Shown here: positions 1 through 7,771 of the stretch, piece by piece
How positions within the stretch are numbered: position 1 is the stretch's first letter
Layout: the number at the start of each line of letters is the position of its first letter
Source of the DNA: Bordetella parapertussis
GTDB lineage: Bacteria > Pseudomonadota > Gammaproteobacteria > Burkholderiales > SG8-41
Reading direction: 5' to 3'
NCBI GenBank assembly: GCA_945906935.1
Contig: CAMDSO010000032.1
Location: forward strand, 1 to 36,379
DNA length: 36,379 nt
Made by a program: the position numbers and the translations under genes
Notes under the pieces: model-generated
What the model saw: the letters and a program-made list of their open reading frames with translations, nothing else
What the model was told of the DNA's origin: nothing
The model's database searches: none

Positions 1-1240
1 CCAATTCGTGGGTGGTTGTGAATTGTGCGACATCTAAACGAATTCTTTGCAGAATGTCATCCAGTGGCAGGTTCGAGTGCGCCGCAAGAATGTCCGTCAG
101 CCGGGGTTCGGAATATTCTTCTTCAGCTGGCGTTTGCGACTCAGTCACACCATCAGTGAAGCAAAGCAGGACATCGTTCTGATCCAGGGTGGTTTCGTAT
201 CGTTGGTAATGGATGCCTTGCATCACCCCGATGACCATGCCCTTGGGTAGCGGTATTTGACGCGACTCGCCATTCGAGAAAATGATCGGGGCCAAATGGC
301 CGGCATTGGAGTAATTAATGCGCCCGCTGTCGACTTCAATAAAACCGCAGAAGAGGGTGATGAACATATTGGCATCATTGCCGGCACATAACTGATCGTT
401 GACCTTGGCCAGCAATACGGCGGGGTCAGGCAAGGAAAACGCCGCCAGGCGCATGAGGCTAATCGCACGCGCCATAAACATCGCTGCAGGGATGCCGTGT
501 CCAGAAACGTCACCGATGCAAAAAAATAATCGGTTTGAATCGACGAAGAAGGCATCGAACAAATCGCCGCCCACGGCCGAAGCGGCCTCCATCATGCCCG
601 CCACCTCGATATCCCTACGCTCAGGAAACATTGGGCTGCGGATCGGTAGCATGCCGAACTGGAGTTGGCGGGCAACCTCTAGTTCCTGACGCAGGTATTC
701 GAGTTCAATCTGGCGGCGCTGACCTTCCAGCACGAGTGCATTGTTCCGCCGCATGCGGGTTGCTAAAACCGCCATTAGATTACGGGCAATGCCTGGAACG
801 GCCATCAGCCGGTTCCAGAACACATCCTGCGATAGTGGTAGCACACGTGCTGTCACTAAAGCCTTGACCAGGGCGGATACTGGTTTGCCATCAATGGCGG
901 ACAGTTCACCCAGGCACTCGCCGGGGTGGATGCTGATGGCGTCTGTCAGCTTGCCATTGCTGTCAAGATAGGCCGCCAGTTCTCCGGATAAAACGAGGAA
1001 TACCGTGTCGTTGGGTTCGTTAGGCTTCAGCAGGACGTCGTTAGCTTCAAGTTGAACGACGGCAGATTCGCCGATGGCCTCAATGACCGCAGCTTCATCG
1101 GCACCGTGGAAGAGCGAAAGACAACGCAGGTGTGGGTGACGCCTGTCGCCTGGTTGGACGCGAAGATCCTTGGCGACAGAAGTGGTTTGTTTCCGCCGAT
1201 CCGGCCCTCGCTTGTAATGCTTAACTTGCACGACTGTCAT
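1..1240 (-). CDS. Cyclic-nucleotide-like domain / PP2C (SpoIIE-RsbU) serine phosphatase, 3' end cut by window
   Basis: The frame stays open from ATG at 1240 to the left edge, giving 413 residues without the C-terminus. Residues about 40-165 resemble a cyclic-nucleotide-binding (Crp/cNMP) beta-roll, 165-195 look like a helical linker, and from about 200 a SpoIIE/PP2C phosphatase follows. Metal-binding aspartates appear in GGDLFDAF (D226), DVSGHG (D244) and TDGVTES (D363). In RsbU-type systems this enzyme dephosphorylates a STAS antagonist, and the STAS gene lies two genes upstream. The start overlaps the preceding HATPase gene by 20 bases, which suggests translational coupling. In the phosphate-binding cassette (GELSAIDGKPVSA) the arginine that normally contacts the cyclic phosphate is Val121, so the ligand may not be cAMP. 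The phosphatase call is firm; the identity of the signal sensed is not known. Confidence 0.9.
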   Translation of the reverse strand, partial: MTVVQVKHYKRGPDRRKQTTSVAKDLRVQPGDRRHPHLRCLSLFHGADEAAVIEAIGESAVVQLEANDVLLKPNEPNDTVFLVLSGELAAYLDSNGKLTDAISIHPGECLGELSAIDGKPVSALVKALVTARVLPLSQDVFWNRLMAVPGIARNLMAVLATRMRRNNALVLEGQRRQIELEYLRQELEVARQLQFGMLPIRSPMFPERRDIEVAGMMEAASAVGGDLFDAFFVDSNRLFFCIGDVSGHGIPAAMFMARAISLMRLAAFSLPDPAVLLAKVNDQLCAGNDANMFITLFCGFIEVDSGRINYSNAGHLAPIIFSNGESRQIPLPKGMVIGVMQGIHYQRYETTLDQNDVLLCFTDGVTESQTPAEEEYSEPRLTDILAAHSNLPLDDILQRIRLDVAQFTTTHEL

Positions 1241-1679
1241 CGGGGCTTGACGACCAACGTACAGTAAATCCCAGGCAGTTCCTGCCTTGGTCATATTTGT
1301 AAGATACCGCGTCGGTAAAGGTCTTTATCAAGCCCAAGCCGAGGCCACCCGGTTCGGCATCGGCGAGGGAGTCGGGGACTGCTTTCGGTGTTGCATCCAA
1401 CGGATTGAAGGCATTGCCACTATCCGTAACAATCAAGCTCGCTTCGTCGGTATGCGGGAGAAATGTAATGTTGACGGGGCTTGATTTCGCTGCCGGGCCG
1501 CCATGTTCAATAATATTTGCCAAAGCCTCGTTGAGGCACATATCGAGACGGAATATTTGATCCGCAGGTACTTTCGTTTCTATGCCGGTTTTTTCGAGCC
1601 AAGCAGAAGCCTCGCGCACGTCGAAGGCGTCTGCATGTATTTCTAGTTCGAAGCACCTATCGAGGACAGTCAAATCCAT
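1221..1679 (-). CDS. Anti-sigma-factor-type serine kinase (RsbW-like HATPase)
   Basis: This 152-residue protein has the GHKL ATPase fold used by RsbW/SpoIIAB kinases. The N box is NEALANIIEHG (N50, E51), the G1 box DSGNAF (D86) and the G2 box GGLGLGL (111-117). Such proteins phosphorylate a STAS antagonist and often hold a sigma factor or another target when unphosphorylated. It sits 15 bases after the STAS gene and overlaps the phosphatase gene by 20 bases, so the three are almost certainly one transcript. No sigma factor gene is in the window, so the final target is unknown. In Proteobacteria similar modules often act on secretion, biofilm or diguanylate-cyclase targets rather than on a sigma factor. 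Confidence 0.88.
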   Translation of the reverse strand: MDLTVLDRCFELEIHADAFDVREASAWLEKTGIETKVPADQIFRLDMCLNEALANIIEHGGPAAKSSPVNITFLPHTDEASLIVTDSGNAFNPLDATPKAVPDSLADAEPGGLGLGLIKTFTDAVSYKYDQGRNCLGFTVRWSSSPDDSRAS

Positions 1680-1694
1680 CGCATTCAGTTTGTT

Positions 1695-2039
1695 TTACGC
1701 GGTAGCGGCTCGTTCAGCGTCAACCAGGGCAGAGAACATCGGGACCAGCGTGTCAATACCGGTGGCGTCTATCGTTTTGGCGACCGATGCGTTCTCGCCC
1801 ATGAACAACACCATGCGCCCACCGCGTTGCATCTGTGCCTTGGCGTTGGTGATGATAGCCCGAATGCCGATGGAGGCGAGGAAGCTGACCTCGCTCAGAT
1901 CAACGACAACCCGGCGTTTGGAGGAAGCAGCCAAGGCCGCAAACCTGGCCTCTATTTCTCCGGTGCCTTGGATGTCGAGGCGTCCAGAGAGGCGGATGTG
2001 TCGGAGCTCGTCGTTAGAATCTTCAAAATTAATAGGCAT
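1695..2039 (-). CDS. STAS-domain anti-sigma factor antagonist
   Basis: A 114-residue single-domain STAS protein of the SpoIIAA/RsbV type and of normal length. The phosphorylation-site loop reads VDLSEVSFLASIGIR. Ser56 aligns with the phosphorylated serine of RsbV/SpoIIAA, although the preceding Asp of the usual DS(S/T)G motif is Ala55. It is the first gene of the minus-strand module, followed by its presumed kinase (gap 15 bases) and phosphatase. The expected cycle is that the HATPase phosphorylates Ser56 and the PP2C protein removes the phosphate, switching which partner the kinase binds. This mechanism is established for the family and inferred here. Confidence 0.9.
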   Translation of the reverse strand: MPINFEDSNDELRHIRLSGRLDIQGTGEIEARFAALAASSKRRVVVDLSEVSFLASIGIRAIITNAKAQMQRGGRMVLFMGENASVAKTIDATGIDTLVPMFSALVDAERAATA

Positions 2040-2444
2040 AGATGAAATCGCTGAGTGAGGTAGCTTAACAAACCTCTATTTTATGAATTCCATGTGACAA
2101 AAACGTTACAGGCGCTGTATTGGCCGCATTGGCTAATGGGGGATTCCTGTCGCACAAGGCGCTGCCTGTGTGAACAGGCTGCGGTTTCTTTCGAGCCACA
2201 ATGTTCGACTAAAGGGCCCAGCCTCGATAATCCAGCGATGACGCCAAGTACTACGAGGGCATAGCCCGCGTTTTCCACCTCGAAGTAATGCCCGCGTTCG
2301 GCCTCAACCGGGCCGCTTTCATATTGACCACCATTATTGACTGGCCGTATCCCGCAAACGGTTGACAGCCCCTGCGCCTTGGCCTAAATACTGTGGGTTG
2401 CGCGCATGCGTCACGGTGCGCCGCATCAATCCACGGAGAACACC
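2040..2444. other. 405-base intergenic region between divergent operons, possible coding relic
   Basis: This stretch separates the STAS operon (minus) from the HMG-CoA-lyase-like operon (plus). It contains a sigma70-like promoter at 2362-2390. Between about 2229 and 2365 both strands are open. The plus frame ends at a TGA near 2364 and includes the protein-like segment ARVFHLEVMPAFGLNRAAF. The minus frame gives a hydrophobic segment, NAGYALVVLGVIAGLSRL. Neither has a convincing start with a ribosome binding site, so I treat this as non-coding or a decayed gene fragment. Confidence 0.4.
2362..2390 (+). promoter_or_regulatory. sigma70-like promoter of the HMG-CoA-lyase operon
   Basis: A perfect -35 hexamer TTGACA (2362-2367) is separated by exactly 17 bases from TAAATA (2385-2390). 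The ATG of the first gene lies about 55 bases downstream, with GGAG at 2435-2438. This is the best consensus promoter I found in the window. Confidence 0.6.
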
Positions 2445-3362
2445 ATGAGTGACATCGATGTGCTGGTCAGCGAGGTCGGGCCCCGCGACGGTTTGCAGAA
2501 TGCCAAGCAGTTCATGCCCACCGAATTCAAGAAGCGCTGGATCACGGCTGCGGCCGCCGCGGGGCTGCGCGAGATCGAGGTCTGCTCGTTTGTGCCGCCG
2601 AAGTTGATTCCGCAGATGGTCGATGCTGCAGAAATTGTTGCGCATGCGTTGACCATCCCCAATCTGACGGTGGCGGTGCTGGCCCCCAATCTCAAGGGCG
2701 CGATCCGTGCGATGGAGGCCGGCGCGCAGAAGATCACGCTGCCGGTGTCGGTGAGCCATGAACACAGCCTGGCCAATGTGCGCAAGACGCCGGACCAGAT
2801 GATGGACGATGTGCGCCGCATCTGCGACGCGCGCGATGAGATGCCCAAAGACAAACGCCCCAAGATCGAGTCGGGCCTGTCGACGGTGTTCGGTTGCACG
2901 ATACAGGGCGAGGTGAAGGAGAGTGAAGTGCTGCGTCTGGCGGTGGCGAGTATGGAGGCCGGTTGCGATGAGGTCGGGCTGGCCGACACCACGGGCATGG
3001 CGAACCCGGCGCAGATCCGCCGCGTCTATAAACTCGTCCAGGCAGAGATTGGTCAGGTCGCCGGGTTGCACATCCACAATACGCGTGGCCTTGGACTGGC
3101 GAATGTGCTCGCCGCACTGGATATCGGTGTGCGTACCTTTGACGCCTCGCTCGCCGGCTTGGGAGGGTGTCCGTTCGCGCCGGGGGCGAGCGGCAACATC
3201 GTGACCGAAGACCTGGTCTATATGCTCGAATCGATGGGTTTTCGCACCGGTGTTGATCTCGAGAAATTGCTCGCCGTGCGTCAGATCTTGAGCGAAGGCA
3301 TACCCGACGAGCCGCTGTATGGTTACGTGGCGGCGGCAGGCATTAACGCCTGCGCTCGTTAG
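2445..3362 (+). CDS. Hydroxymethylglutaryl-CoA lyase family protein
   Basis: The ATG at 2445 was chosen over the longer in-frame start at 2406 because it has GGAG 6 bases upstream and the family motif follows at once. The 305-residue product has the DRE-TIM metallolyase signatures: GPRDGLQN (12-19, with catalytic Arg14 and metal-ligand Asp15), HIHNTRG (H209 and H211 as metal ligands) and GGCPFAPGASGN with the active-site Cys242. HMG-CoA lyase splits 3-hydroxy-3-methylglutaryl-CoA into acetyl-CoA and acetoacetate, in leucine degradation. Here no leucine-pathway genes (methylcrotonyl-CoA carboxylase, isovaleryl-CoA dehydrogenase) are adjacent. Instead a class III CoA-transferase and an organic-acid receptor follow, so the substrate may be another 3-hydroxyacyl-CoA made from an imported acid. 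Family confident, substrate open. Confidence 0.92.
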   Translation: MSDIDVLVSEVGPRDGLQNAKQFMPTEFKKRWITAAAAAGLREIEVCSFVPPKLIPQMVDAAEIVAHALTIPNLTVAVLAPNLKGAIRAMEAGAQKITLPVSVSHEHSLANVRKTPDQMMDDVRRICDARDEMPKDKRPKIESGLSTVFGCTIQGEVKESEVLRLAVASMEAGCDEVGLADTTGMANPAQIRRVYKLVQAEIGQVAGLHIHNTRGLGLANVLAALDIGVRTFDASLAGLGGCPFAPGASGNIVTEDLVYMLESMGFRTGVDLEKLLAVRQILSEGIPDEPLYGYVAAAGINACAR

Positions 3363-3589
3363 CCTCGTTTTGAAACGCCCTCGCCCGGCGACGCGGGTAG
3401 AGGGCAGGGGTGAGGGGTGGGCTGCAGCTAACCGCAGCGCGCCCTCTCAACCTGGCCCTATCTACCTGGTGGGCACGAGGGGACGGTGACAGACACATCT
3501 GACACCAGGCGCACAGCGCGCGCGGATTGGGTTTACTCTGTGCCCCCGGTCTTCTCTGTGGCTGAACTTTCTGAGTTTCGAGGAATTGA
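3363..3589. repeat. Intergenic segment with REP-like inverted repeats
   Basis: The 227 bases between the lyase and CoA-transferase genes contain CCCTC/GAGGG-rich inverted sequence: AGAGGGC at 3399-3405 is complementary to GCCCTCT at 3441-3447. A second inverted pair is CCTGGTG (3465-3471) and CACCAGG (3503-3509), flanking GGACGGTGACAGACACAT. This composition is typical of dispersed extragenic repeats in proteobacterial genomes. I cannot count other copies from this window, since only one is present. Confidence 0.35.
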
Positions 3590-4783
3590 ATGAGTCAAAA
3601 TCAAAAACTGCCGCTCGACGGTGTACGGGTGCTCGAATTCGTGCACATGGTGATGGGGCCGACCTGCGGTCTGGTGCTCGCCGATCTGGGCGCCGAAGTG
3701 ATCAAGATCGAACCGCTCGACGGCGATCACACGCGACATCTGCCGGCCTCGGGCGCAGGATTTTTTCCGACCTACAACCGCAATAAAAAAAGTCTTGCTG
3801 TTGATTTGAAATCAGCGGCCGGTCGCGAGATTGTTTTGAAGTTAATGGCCACCGCCGACGTGGTGAGTGAAAACTTTCGTCCCGGCGCGATGGATAAGCT
3901 TGGCTTTGGCTATGCGGCGGTGAAGGCGCTCAAGCCCGATATCATTTATTGCTCGCACAAGGGTTTTCTGCCCGGCCCCTATGAAAATCGTACGGCGCTC
4001 GACGAAGTCGTGCAGATGATGGGCGGGCTTGCCTATATGACTGGTGGGCGTGAACGGCCGTTGCGCGCCGGGGCGTCGGTGAACGACGTCATGGGCGGCA
4101 TGTTTGGCGCCATCGCCATCCTCTCCGCCATCATTCAGCGCAAAACCACCGGCGAAGGCCAGTATGTGCAAAGCGGCTTGTTTGAAAACAATGTGTTTCT
4201 GATGGCGCAGCACATGCTCGAAGGTTTCATGACCGGTAAACCCGTGGTGCCGATGCCCGATCGCGTGCGCGCGTGGGCGGTGTATGACACTTTCACCACC
4301 GCCGACGGCGAGCAGGTGTTCGTTGGCGTGGTTACTGATACGCAGTGGAAGGTGTTTTGCGAGTCGTTTGGCCTCGCGGAGCTGTTCAATGATCCGGCGC
4401 TGAAGACCAATCCGATGCGCGTCACCGAACGGCCGCGGGTGATTCCCATTCTCAGCGCTATTTTCAAAAAAATGAGCAAGCAGGAATTGATGGACCGTTG
4501 CGAAAAACTCGGTCTGCCGTATGCGCCAATCTCGCGGCCGGAAGACCTGTTTGATGATCCGCATCTCAAAGCCTCGGGCGGTTTGAACGACATCACGCTG
4601 ATGAACGGCATCAAGACCCAGGTGCCGGCGCTGCCGATTGAAATCGGCGGTCACCGGCTGGGCACGCGGATTGATCTGCCACAGGTCGGCCAGCACACGC
4701 GCGAGTTGTTGTCTGCCCTGGGTTATGCAGGGCCGGCTATCGAACAACTCATTGCCGATGGTGTGGCGCGCGCGACCGAGTAA
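3590..4783 (+). CDS. CaiB/BaiF (class III) CoA-transferase
   Basis: The 397-residue protein matches class III CoA-transferases in length and order: LDGVRVLEF near the N-terminus, DLGAEVIKIEP (about 33-43), RNKKSLAVDLK, ENFRPGAMDKLG and a C-terminal DLPQVGQHTRELL. The family moves CoA from a donor such as succinyl-CoA to a carboxylic acid. The aligned position of the usual catalytic aspartate (formyl-CoA transferase Asp169) is Glu199 in SGLFENNVFL. A glutamate could still form the acyl-anhydride intermediate, but this is a departure from the classical members. GAGG precedes the ATG. Being between the HMG-CoA-lyase-like gene and a Bug receptor gene, it probably activates the imported acid for cleavage by the lyase; this is inference. 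Confidence 0.92.
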   Translation: MSQNQKLPLDGVRVLEFVHMVMGPTCGLVLADLGAEVIKIEPLDGDHTRHLPASGAGFFPTYNRNKKSLAVDLKSAAGREIVLKLMATADVVSENFRPGAMDKLGFGYAAVKALKPDIIYCSHKGFLPGPYENRTALDEVVQMMGGLAYMTGGRERPLRAGASVNDVMGGMFGAIAILSAIIQRKTTGEGQYVQSGLFENNVFLMAQHMLEGFMTGKPVVPMPDRVRAWAVYDTFTTADGEQVFVGVVTDTQWKVFCESFGLAELFNDPALKTNPMRVTERPRVIPILSAIFKKMSKQELMDRCEKLGLPYAPISRPEDLFDDPHLKASGGLNDITLMNGIKTQVPALPIEIGGHRLGTRIDLPQVGQHTRELLSALGYAGPAIEQLIADGVARATE

Positions 4784-4807
4784 TTCCGTATTTAACCGGA
4801 GGCGATC

Positions 4808-5764
4808 ATGAAAAAGCTATTCGTTGCTGTATTGCTGTTGTGTGCAACCACCGCGATCGCGCAGGGCTACCCCGCCAAGCCGGTGCGCTGGGTGGTGCCC
4901 TTCCCGCCGGGTGGCGGCACGGATCTCATTTCACGCGTGATCGCCGCTGAACTCTCGAAGCTGTGGGGCGTGCAGGTGGTGGCGGACAACCGGCCCGGTG
5001 GTGGTGGCACGCTGGGGCTGGGCATCGCCGCGAAGATGCCGGCCGACGGTTACACGCTGGTCTTGGGGCAGGCGTCGAACATCGCCGTCGCGCCGGGTCT
5101 TTACGCCAAGCTACCCTACGATCCGCTGAAGGATCTGCAGCCTATTACGCAGGTGATTGCGACCCCCATCGTGATTGTTGCGCATCCGTCTTTTCCGGCG
5201 AAGAATGTGAAGGAGTTGGTGGCTTATGCCAAAGTCAGGCCGGGGGCGGTGACCTTCGGTTCGCCCGGGAATGGCACCATTGGTCATCTGTCGCTGGAGA
5301 TGCTGAAGTCGATGGCGAAGATCGACATGCTGCACATTCCTTACAAGGGCGCATCGGTGGCGATCACCGAATTGATTGGCGGTCAGATCATCATCTATGG
5401 CAGCAGCATGCCGCCGGCATTGCCTTTGATCAACGCTGGCAAGCTGCGTGCGCTGGGCGTGAGTAGTGCGAAGCGTCTCGCGCCGCTGCCGTCGGTGCCG
5501 ACGGTGGCTGAGAGCGGCGTTAAGGATTACGAAGCGGTGAACTGGTATGGCGTTTTGGCGCCGGCCGGATTGCCGAAAGAAATTGTGACCAAACTGCACG
5601 ACGATATCGTGCGCATCCTCAAACAGGCGGATGTGCAGGAGCGCTTCAAAGGCGAGGGGGGCGACGTCGTTGGCAACACGCCGGAAGAATTCGCCGCCTT
5701 CATGCAAAAAGAAGTGCCGAAGTGGTCGAAGGTGGTGCGCGAGGCAGGCGTCAAGGTTGATTAG
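4808..5764 (+). CDS. Bug-family tripartite tricarboxylate transporter substrate-binding protein (1)
   Basis: A 318-residue exported receptor with a Sec signal peptide (MKKLFVAVLLLCATTAIAQG, cleavage after about residue 19). The Bug signatures follow: YPAKPVRWVVPFPPGGGTD, VVADNRPGGGGTLG and the C-terminal EEFAAFMQKEVPKWSKVV. Bug proteins bind small organic acids in the periplasm and deliver them to TctA/TctB-type permeases, which are absent from the window. Betaproteobacteria often carry many such orphan receptors. A strong ribosome binding site (GGAGG, 4799-4803) precedes the ATG, which is 24 bases after the CoA-transferase stop, so it is cotranscribed with it. The ligand cannot be read from sequence. 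Confidence 0.93.
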   Translation: MKKLFVAVLLLCATTAIAQGYPAKPVRWVVPFPPGGGTDLISRVIAAELSKLWGVQVVADNRPGGGGTLGLGIAAKMPADGYTLVLGQASNIAVAPGLYAKLPYDPLKDLQPITQVIATPIVIVAHPSFPAKNVKELVAYAKVRPGAVTFGSPGNGTIGHLSLEMLKSMAKIDMLHIPYKGASVAITELIGGQIIIYGSSMPPALPLINAGKLRALGVSSAKRLAPLPSVPTVAESGVKDYEAVNWYGVLAPAGLPKEIVTKLHDDIVRILKQADVQERFKGEGGDVVGNTPEEFAAFMQKEVPKWSKVVREAGVKVD

Positions 5765-5793
5765 CCAGTAGCGGTTCTAACAGGGGGCAAGGC

Positions 5794-6588
5794 ATGGATC
5801 TCGGACTCAAAGGAAAACTCGCGCTGGTCACCGGCTCGACCGCCGGCATCGGCTTCGCCATCGCGCAGTGCCTGCTTGCCGAAGGTGCGCGTGTGGTCAT
5901 CAATGGCCGCACGCCGGTGCGCGTAGCGGCGGCGGTCGAGCGTTTGAGGGCGTCGGGCGATGTGTTCGGTGTGGCGGCGGATATGGCCACAGCGGAGGGC
6001 GCGGCTAGCGTGGTGGATGCGGTTAATTCGATTGGCAAGCTCGATGTATTGGTCAACAACGTCGGTTATTTCGAAGTCAAACCATTGGCCGAGCTGGAAG
6101 ACGCCGACTGGGATGCGATGTTCCAGTTGAACGTGATGAGTGCGGTGCGCATGAGCAAGGCTTTCCTGCCCGGCATGCTCGAACGCAATAGTGGACGCGT
6201 CGTGTTTATCGCCTCCGAACAAAGTGTGAAACCCAATCCGGTGATGCTGCATTACGCCATGAGCAAGGCGGCCTTGGTATCGGTGGCGCGCGGCCTGGCC
6301 GAATCGACGCGCGGCACCGGGGTGACGGTCAATAGCGCGCTGGTCGGGGCCACCTGGAGCAGTGGTGTCGATGTGTTCATCAATAAGATGGCGCAAGAGC
6401 AGGGTGTTTCAGTGGAGCAGATGACGCGCGACTACTTTAAAACCGAGGCCGGTAACTCGTTGTTGCAGCGTTTTGCCACGCCGAAGGAGATCGCTGATCA
6501 GATTGTTTTTCTGTGTTCGGCCAACGCCTCGGCAATCAACGGTGCGGCGCAGCGTGTCGATGGCGGTGTCATCCGCGCGATGTTCTAA
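5794..6588 (+). CDS. Short-chain dehydrogenase/reductase (SDR)
   Basis: A 264-residue classical SDR. The cofactor motif TGSTAGIG is at 13-20, the NNVG motif follows the central strand, and the catalytic residues are Ser141, Tyr154 and Lys158 (YAMSK). The C-terminus has the usual cofactor-proximal ANASAINGAAQRVDGG segment. NGR at the end of strand 2 gives an Arg that often marks NADP(H) preference. The gene starts 29 bases after the Bug receptor stop, with a GGGGGCAAGG ribosome-binding region, so it belongs to the same operon. It likely oxidises or reduces a hydroxyl/keto group of the operon's substrate; the exact reaction is unknown. Confidence 0.92.
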   Translation: MDLGLKGKLALVTGSTAGIGFAIAQCLLAEGARVVINGRTPVRVAAAVERLRASGDVFGVAADMATAEGAASVVDAVNSIGKLDVLVNNVGYFEVKPLAELEDADWDAMFQLNVMSAVRMSKAFLPGMLERNSGRVVFIASEQSVKPNPVMLHYAMSKAALVSVARGLAESTRGTGVTVNSALVGATWSSGVDVFINKMAQEQGVSVEQMTRDYFKTEAGNSLLQRFATPKEIADQIVFLCSANASAINGAAQRVDGGVIRAMF

Positions 6589-6752
6589 ACGCCCGGATTT
6601 CTAGTGCGTCATTGAGCCAAACGTATGGCGGGTTGCGTTACGCTCTGCGGCTGGTTTTCATCCGGTATTTTGATCAACGCACACCGCGCCCCGCCCGGGG
6701 CTTTCCATGGTGTTATTTTTCATCGTTATTTTTTTGAGATGCCCTGAATTTC

Positions 6753-7766
6753 ATGCCGATCAAATCGATTACCGAACTCACCGCACTGGCCGCCGCGGCG
6801 CTCAAGGCGCATGGCGCCTCCGAACCGATGGCGCTGACCACCGCAAAGTATCTGGTGGCCGCCGATGTGCAGGGCTTGGCCACCCACGGCGTGATGCGCG
6901 TCGCCAGTTATTGCGGACACCTTTCCGTCCAGCGTGCTAATGGCGCGGCAGTGCCGAAGATCGTCAACGAGAAAGCGGCCGCCTGTCTGATTGACGCTGG
7001 TAACGGACTGGGTTTTGAAGCCTGTGAAATGGCGGTGGCGCAGGCGGTGGCGCGGGCGCGTACGCAGGGCATGGGGTTTGCCGGCGTCACCAACAGTCAT
7101 CACTGCGGTGCGCTGGGCATTTTGCTCGAACCGGTGGCGGCAGCAGGCATGGTCGGGCTCGCCTTCAGTAATGCGTCCTCGGCCATCATGCCGCAGGGCG
7201 GCACGCGTGCGATCTTCGGCACCAATCCGGTGGCGGCGGTGTTCGGTTGCCGTAACGCGCCGCCCATCGTGGTGGATTTGTCGCTGACACAAGTGACGCG
7301 CGGCCAGATCATGTTGTACGCAAAAGAAGGCAAGCCGATCCCCGATGGCTGGGGCATGGACAAGGACGGTCAGCCGACCAACGACGCGCAGAAGATACTC
7401 GTCGGTGGCAGCCTCTATGCGGTGGGCGGTCTCAAAGGCACCATGCTCGCCCTGGCGGTGGAATTGATTTGTTGCGCGCTGACCGGTGCCGCGTTATCGC
7501 ACGAAGTTGCCTCCATGCATACCAACGAAGGCCCGCCGTTACGTTTGGGGCAGTCCTTCATCGCGATTGATCCGGGGGCTCTCGCCGGCAGTGAGGTGTA
7601 TTTCGAGCGTGTCGAAACGCTGGTGGCAGCGATGCTCGCCGATGAAGGCGTGCGTCTGCCCGGCGACCGTCGTCATGCGCTGGCGGCTTCGGCGGCACAG
7701 CAGGGCGTGAACGTCGGTGACGAAGTGTTCAAGCAATTGCAGACGCTGGCGCAAGGGCCGGCCTGA
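6753..7766 (+). CDS. Ldh-family (malate/L-lactate/ureidoglycolate type) oxidoreductase
   Basis: The 337 residues match the NAD(P)-dependent Ldh2/YlbC/AllD family in length and motifs: DVQGLATHGVMRV near residue 45, GVTNSHHCGALG near residue 112 with the histidines typical of the active site, and PQGGTRAIFGTNPVA for the cofactor region. Members oxidise 2-hydroxy acids such as malate, sulfolactate or ureidoglycolate to 2-oxo acids. It lies 164 bases after the SDR gene. That gap has a short GC hairpin (GCCCC/GGGGC, 6688-6701) but no clear terminator. The organic-acid context supports 2-hydroxy-acid oxidation; the substrate is not determinable. Confidence 0.92.
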   Translation: MPIKSITELTALAAAALKAHGASEPMALTTAKYLVAADVQGLATHGVMRVASYCGHLSVQRANGAAVPKIVNEKAAACLIDAGNGLGFEACEMAVAQAVARARTQGMGFAGVTNSHHCGALGILLEPVAAAGMVGLAFSNASSAIMPQGGTRAIFGTNPVAAVFGCRNAPPIVVDLSLTQVTRGQIMLYAKEGKPIPDGWGMDKDGQPTNDAQKILVGGSLYAVGGLKGTMLALAVELICCALTGAALSHEVASMHTNEGPPLRLGQSFIAIDPGALAGSEVYFERVETLVAAMLADEGVRLPGDRRHALAASAAQQGVNVGDEVFKQLQTLAQGPA

Positions 7767-7771
7767 CAGCC

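Noticed and set aside
2081-2278. 65-codon minus-strand frame with a hydrophobic N-terminus
   Set aside because: It has only a GTG start, no ribosome binding site and no continuity with a known protein; it is described instead as a possible relic.
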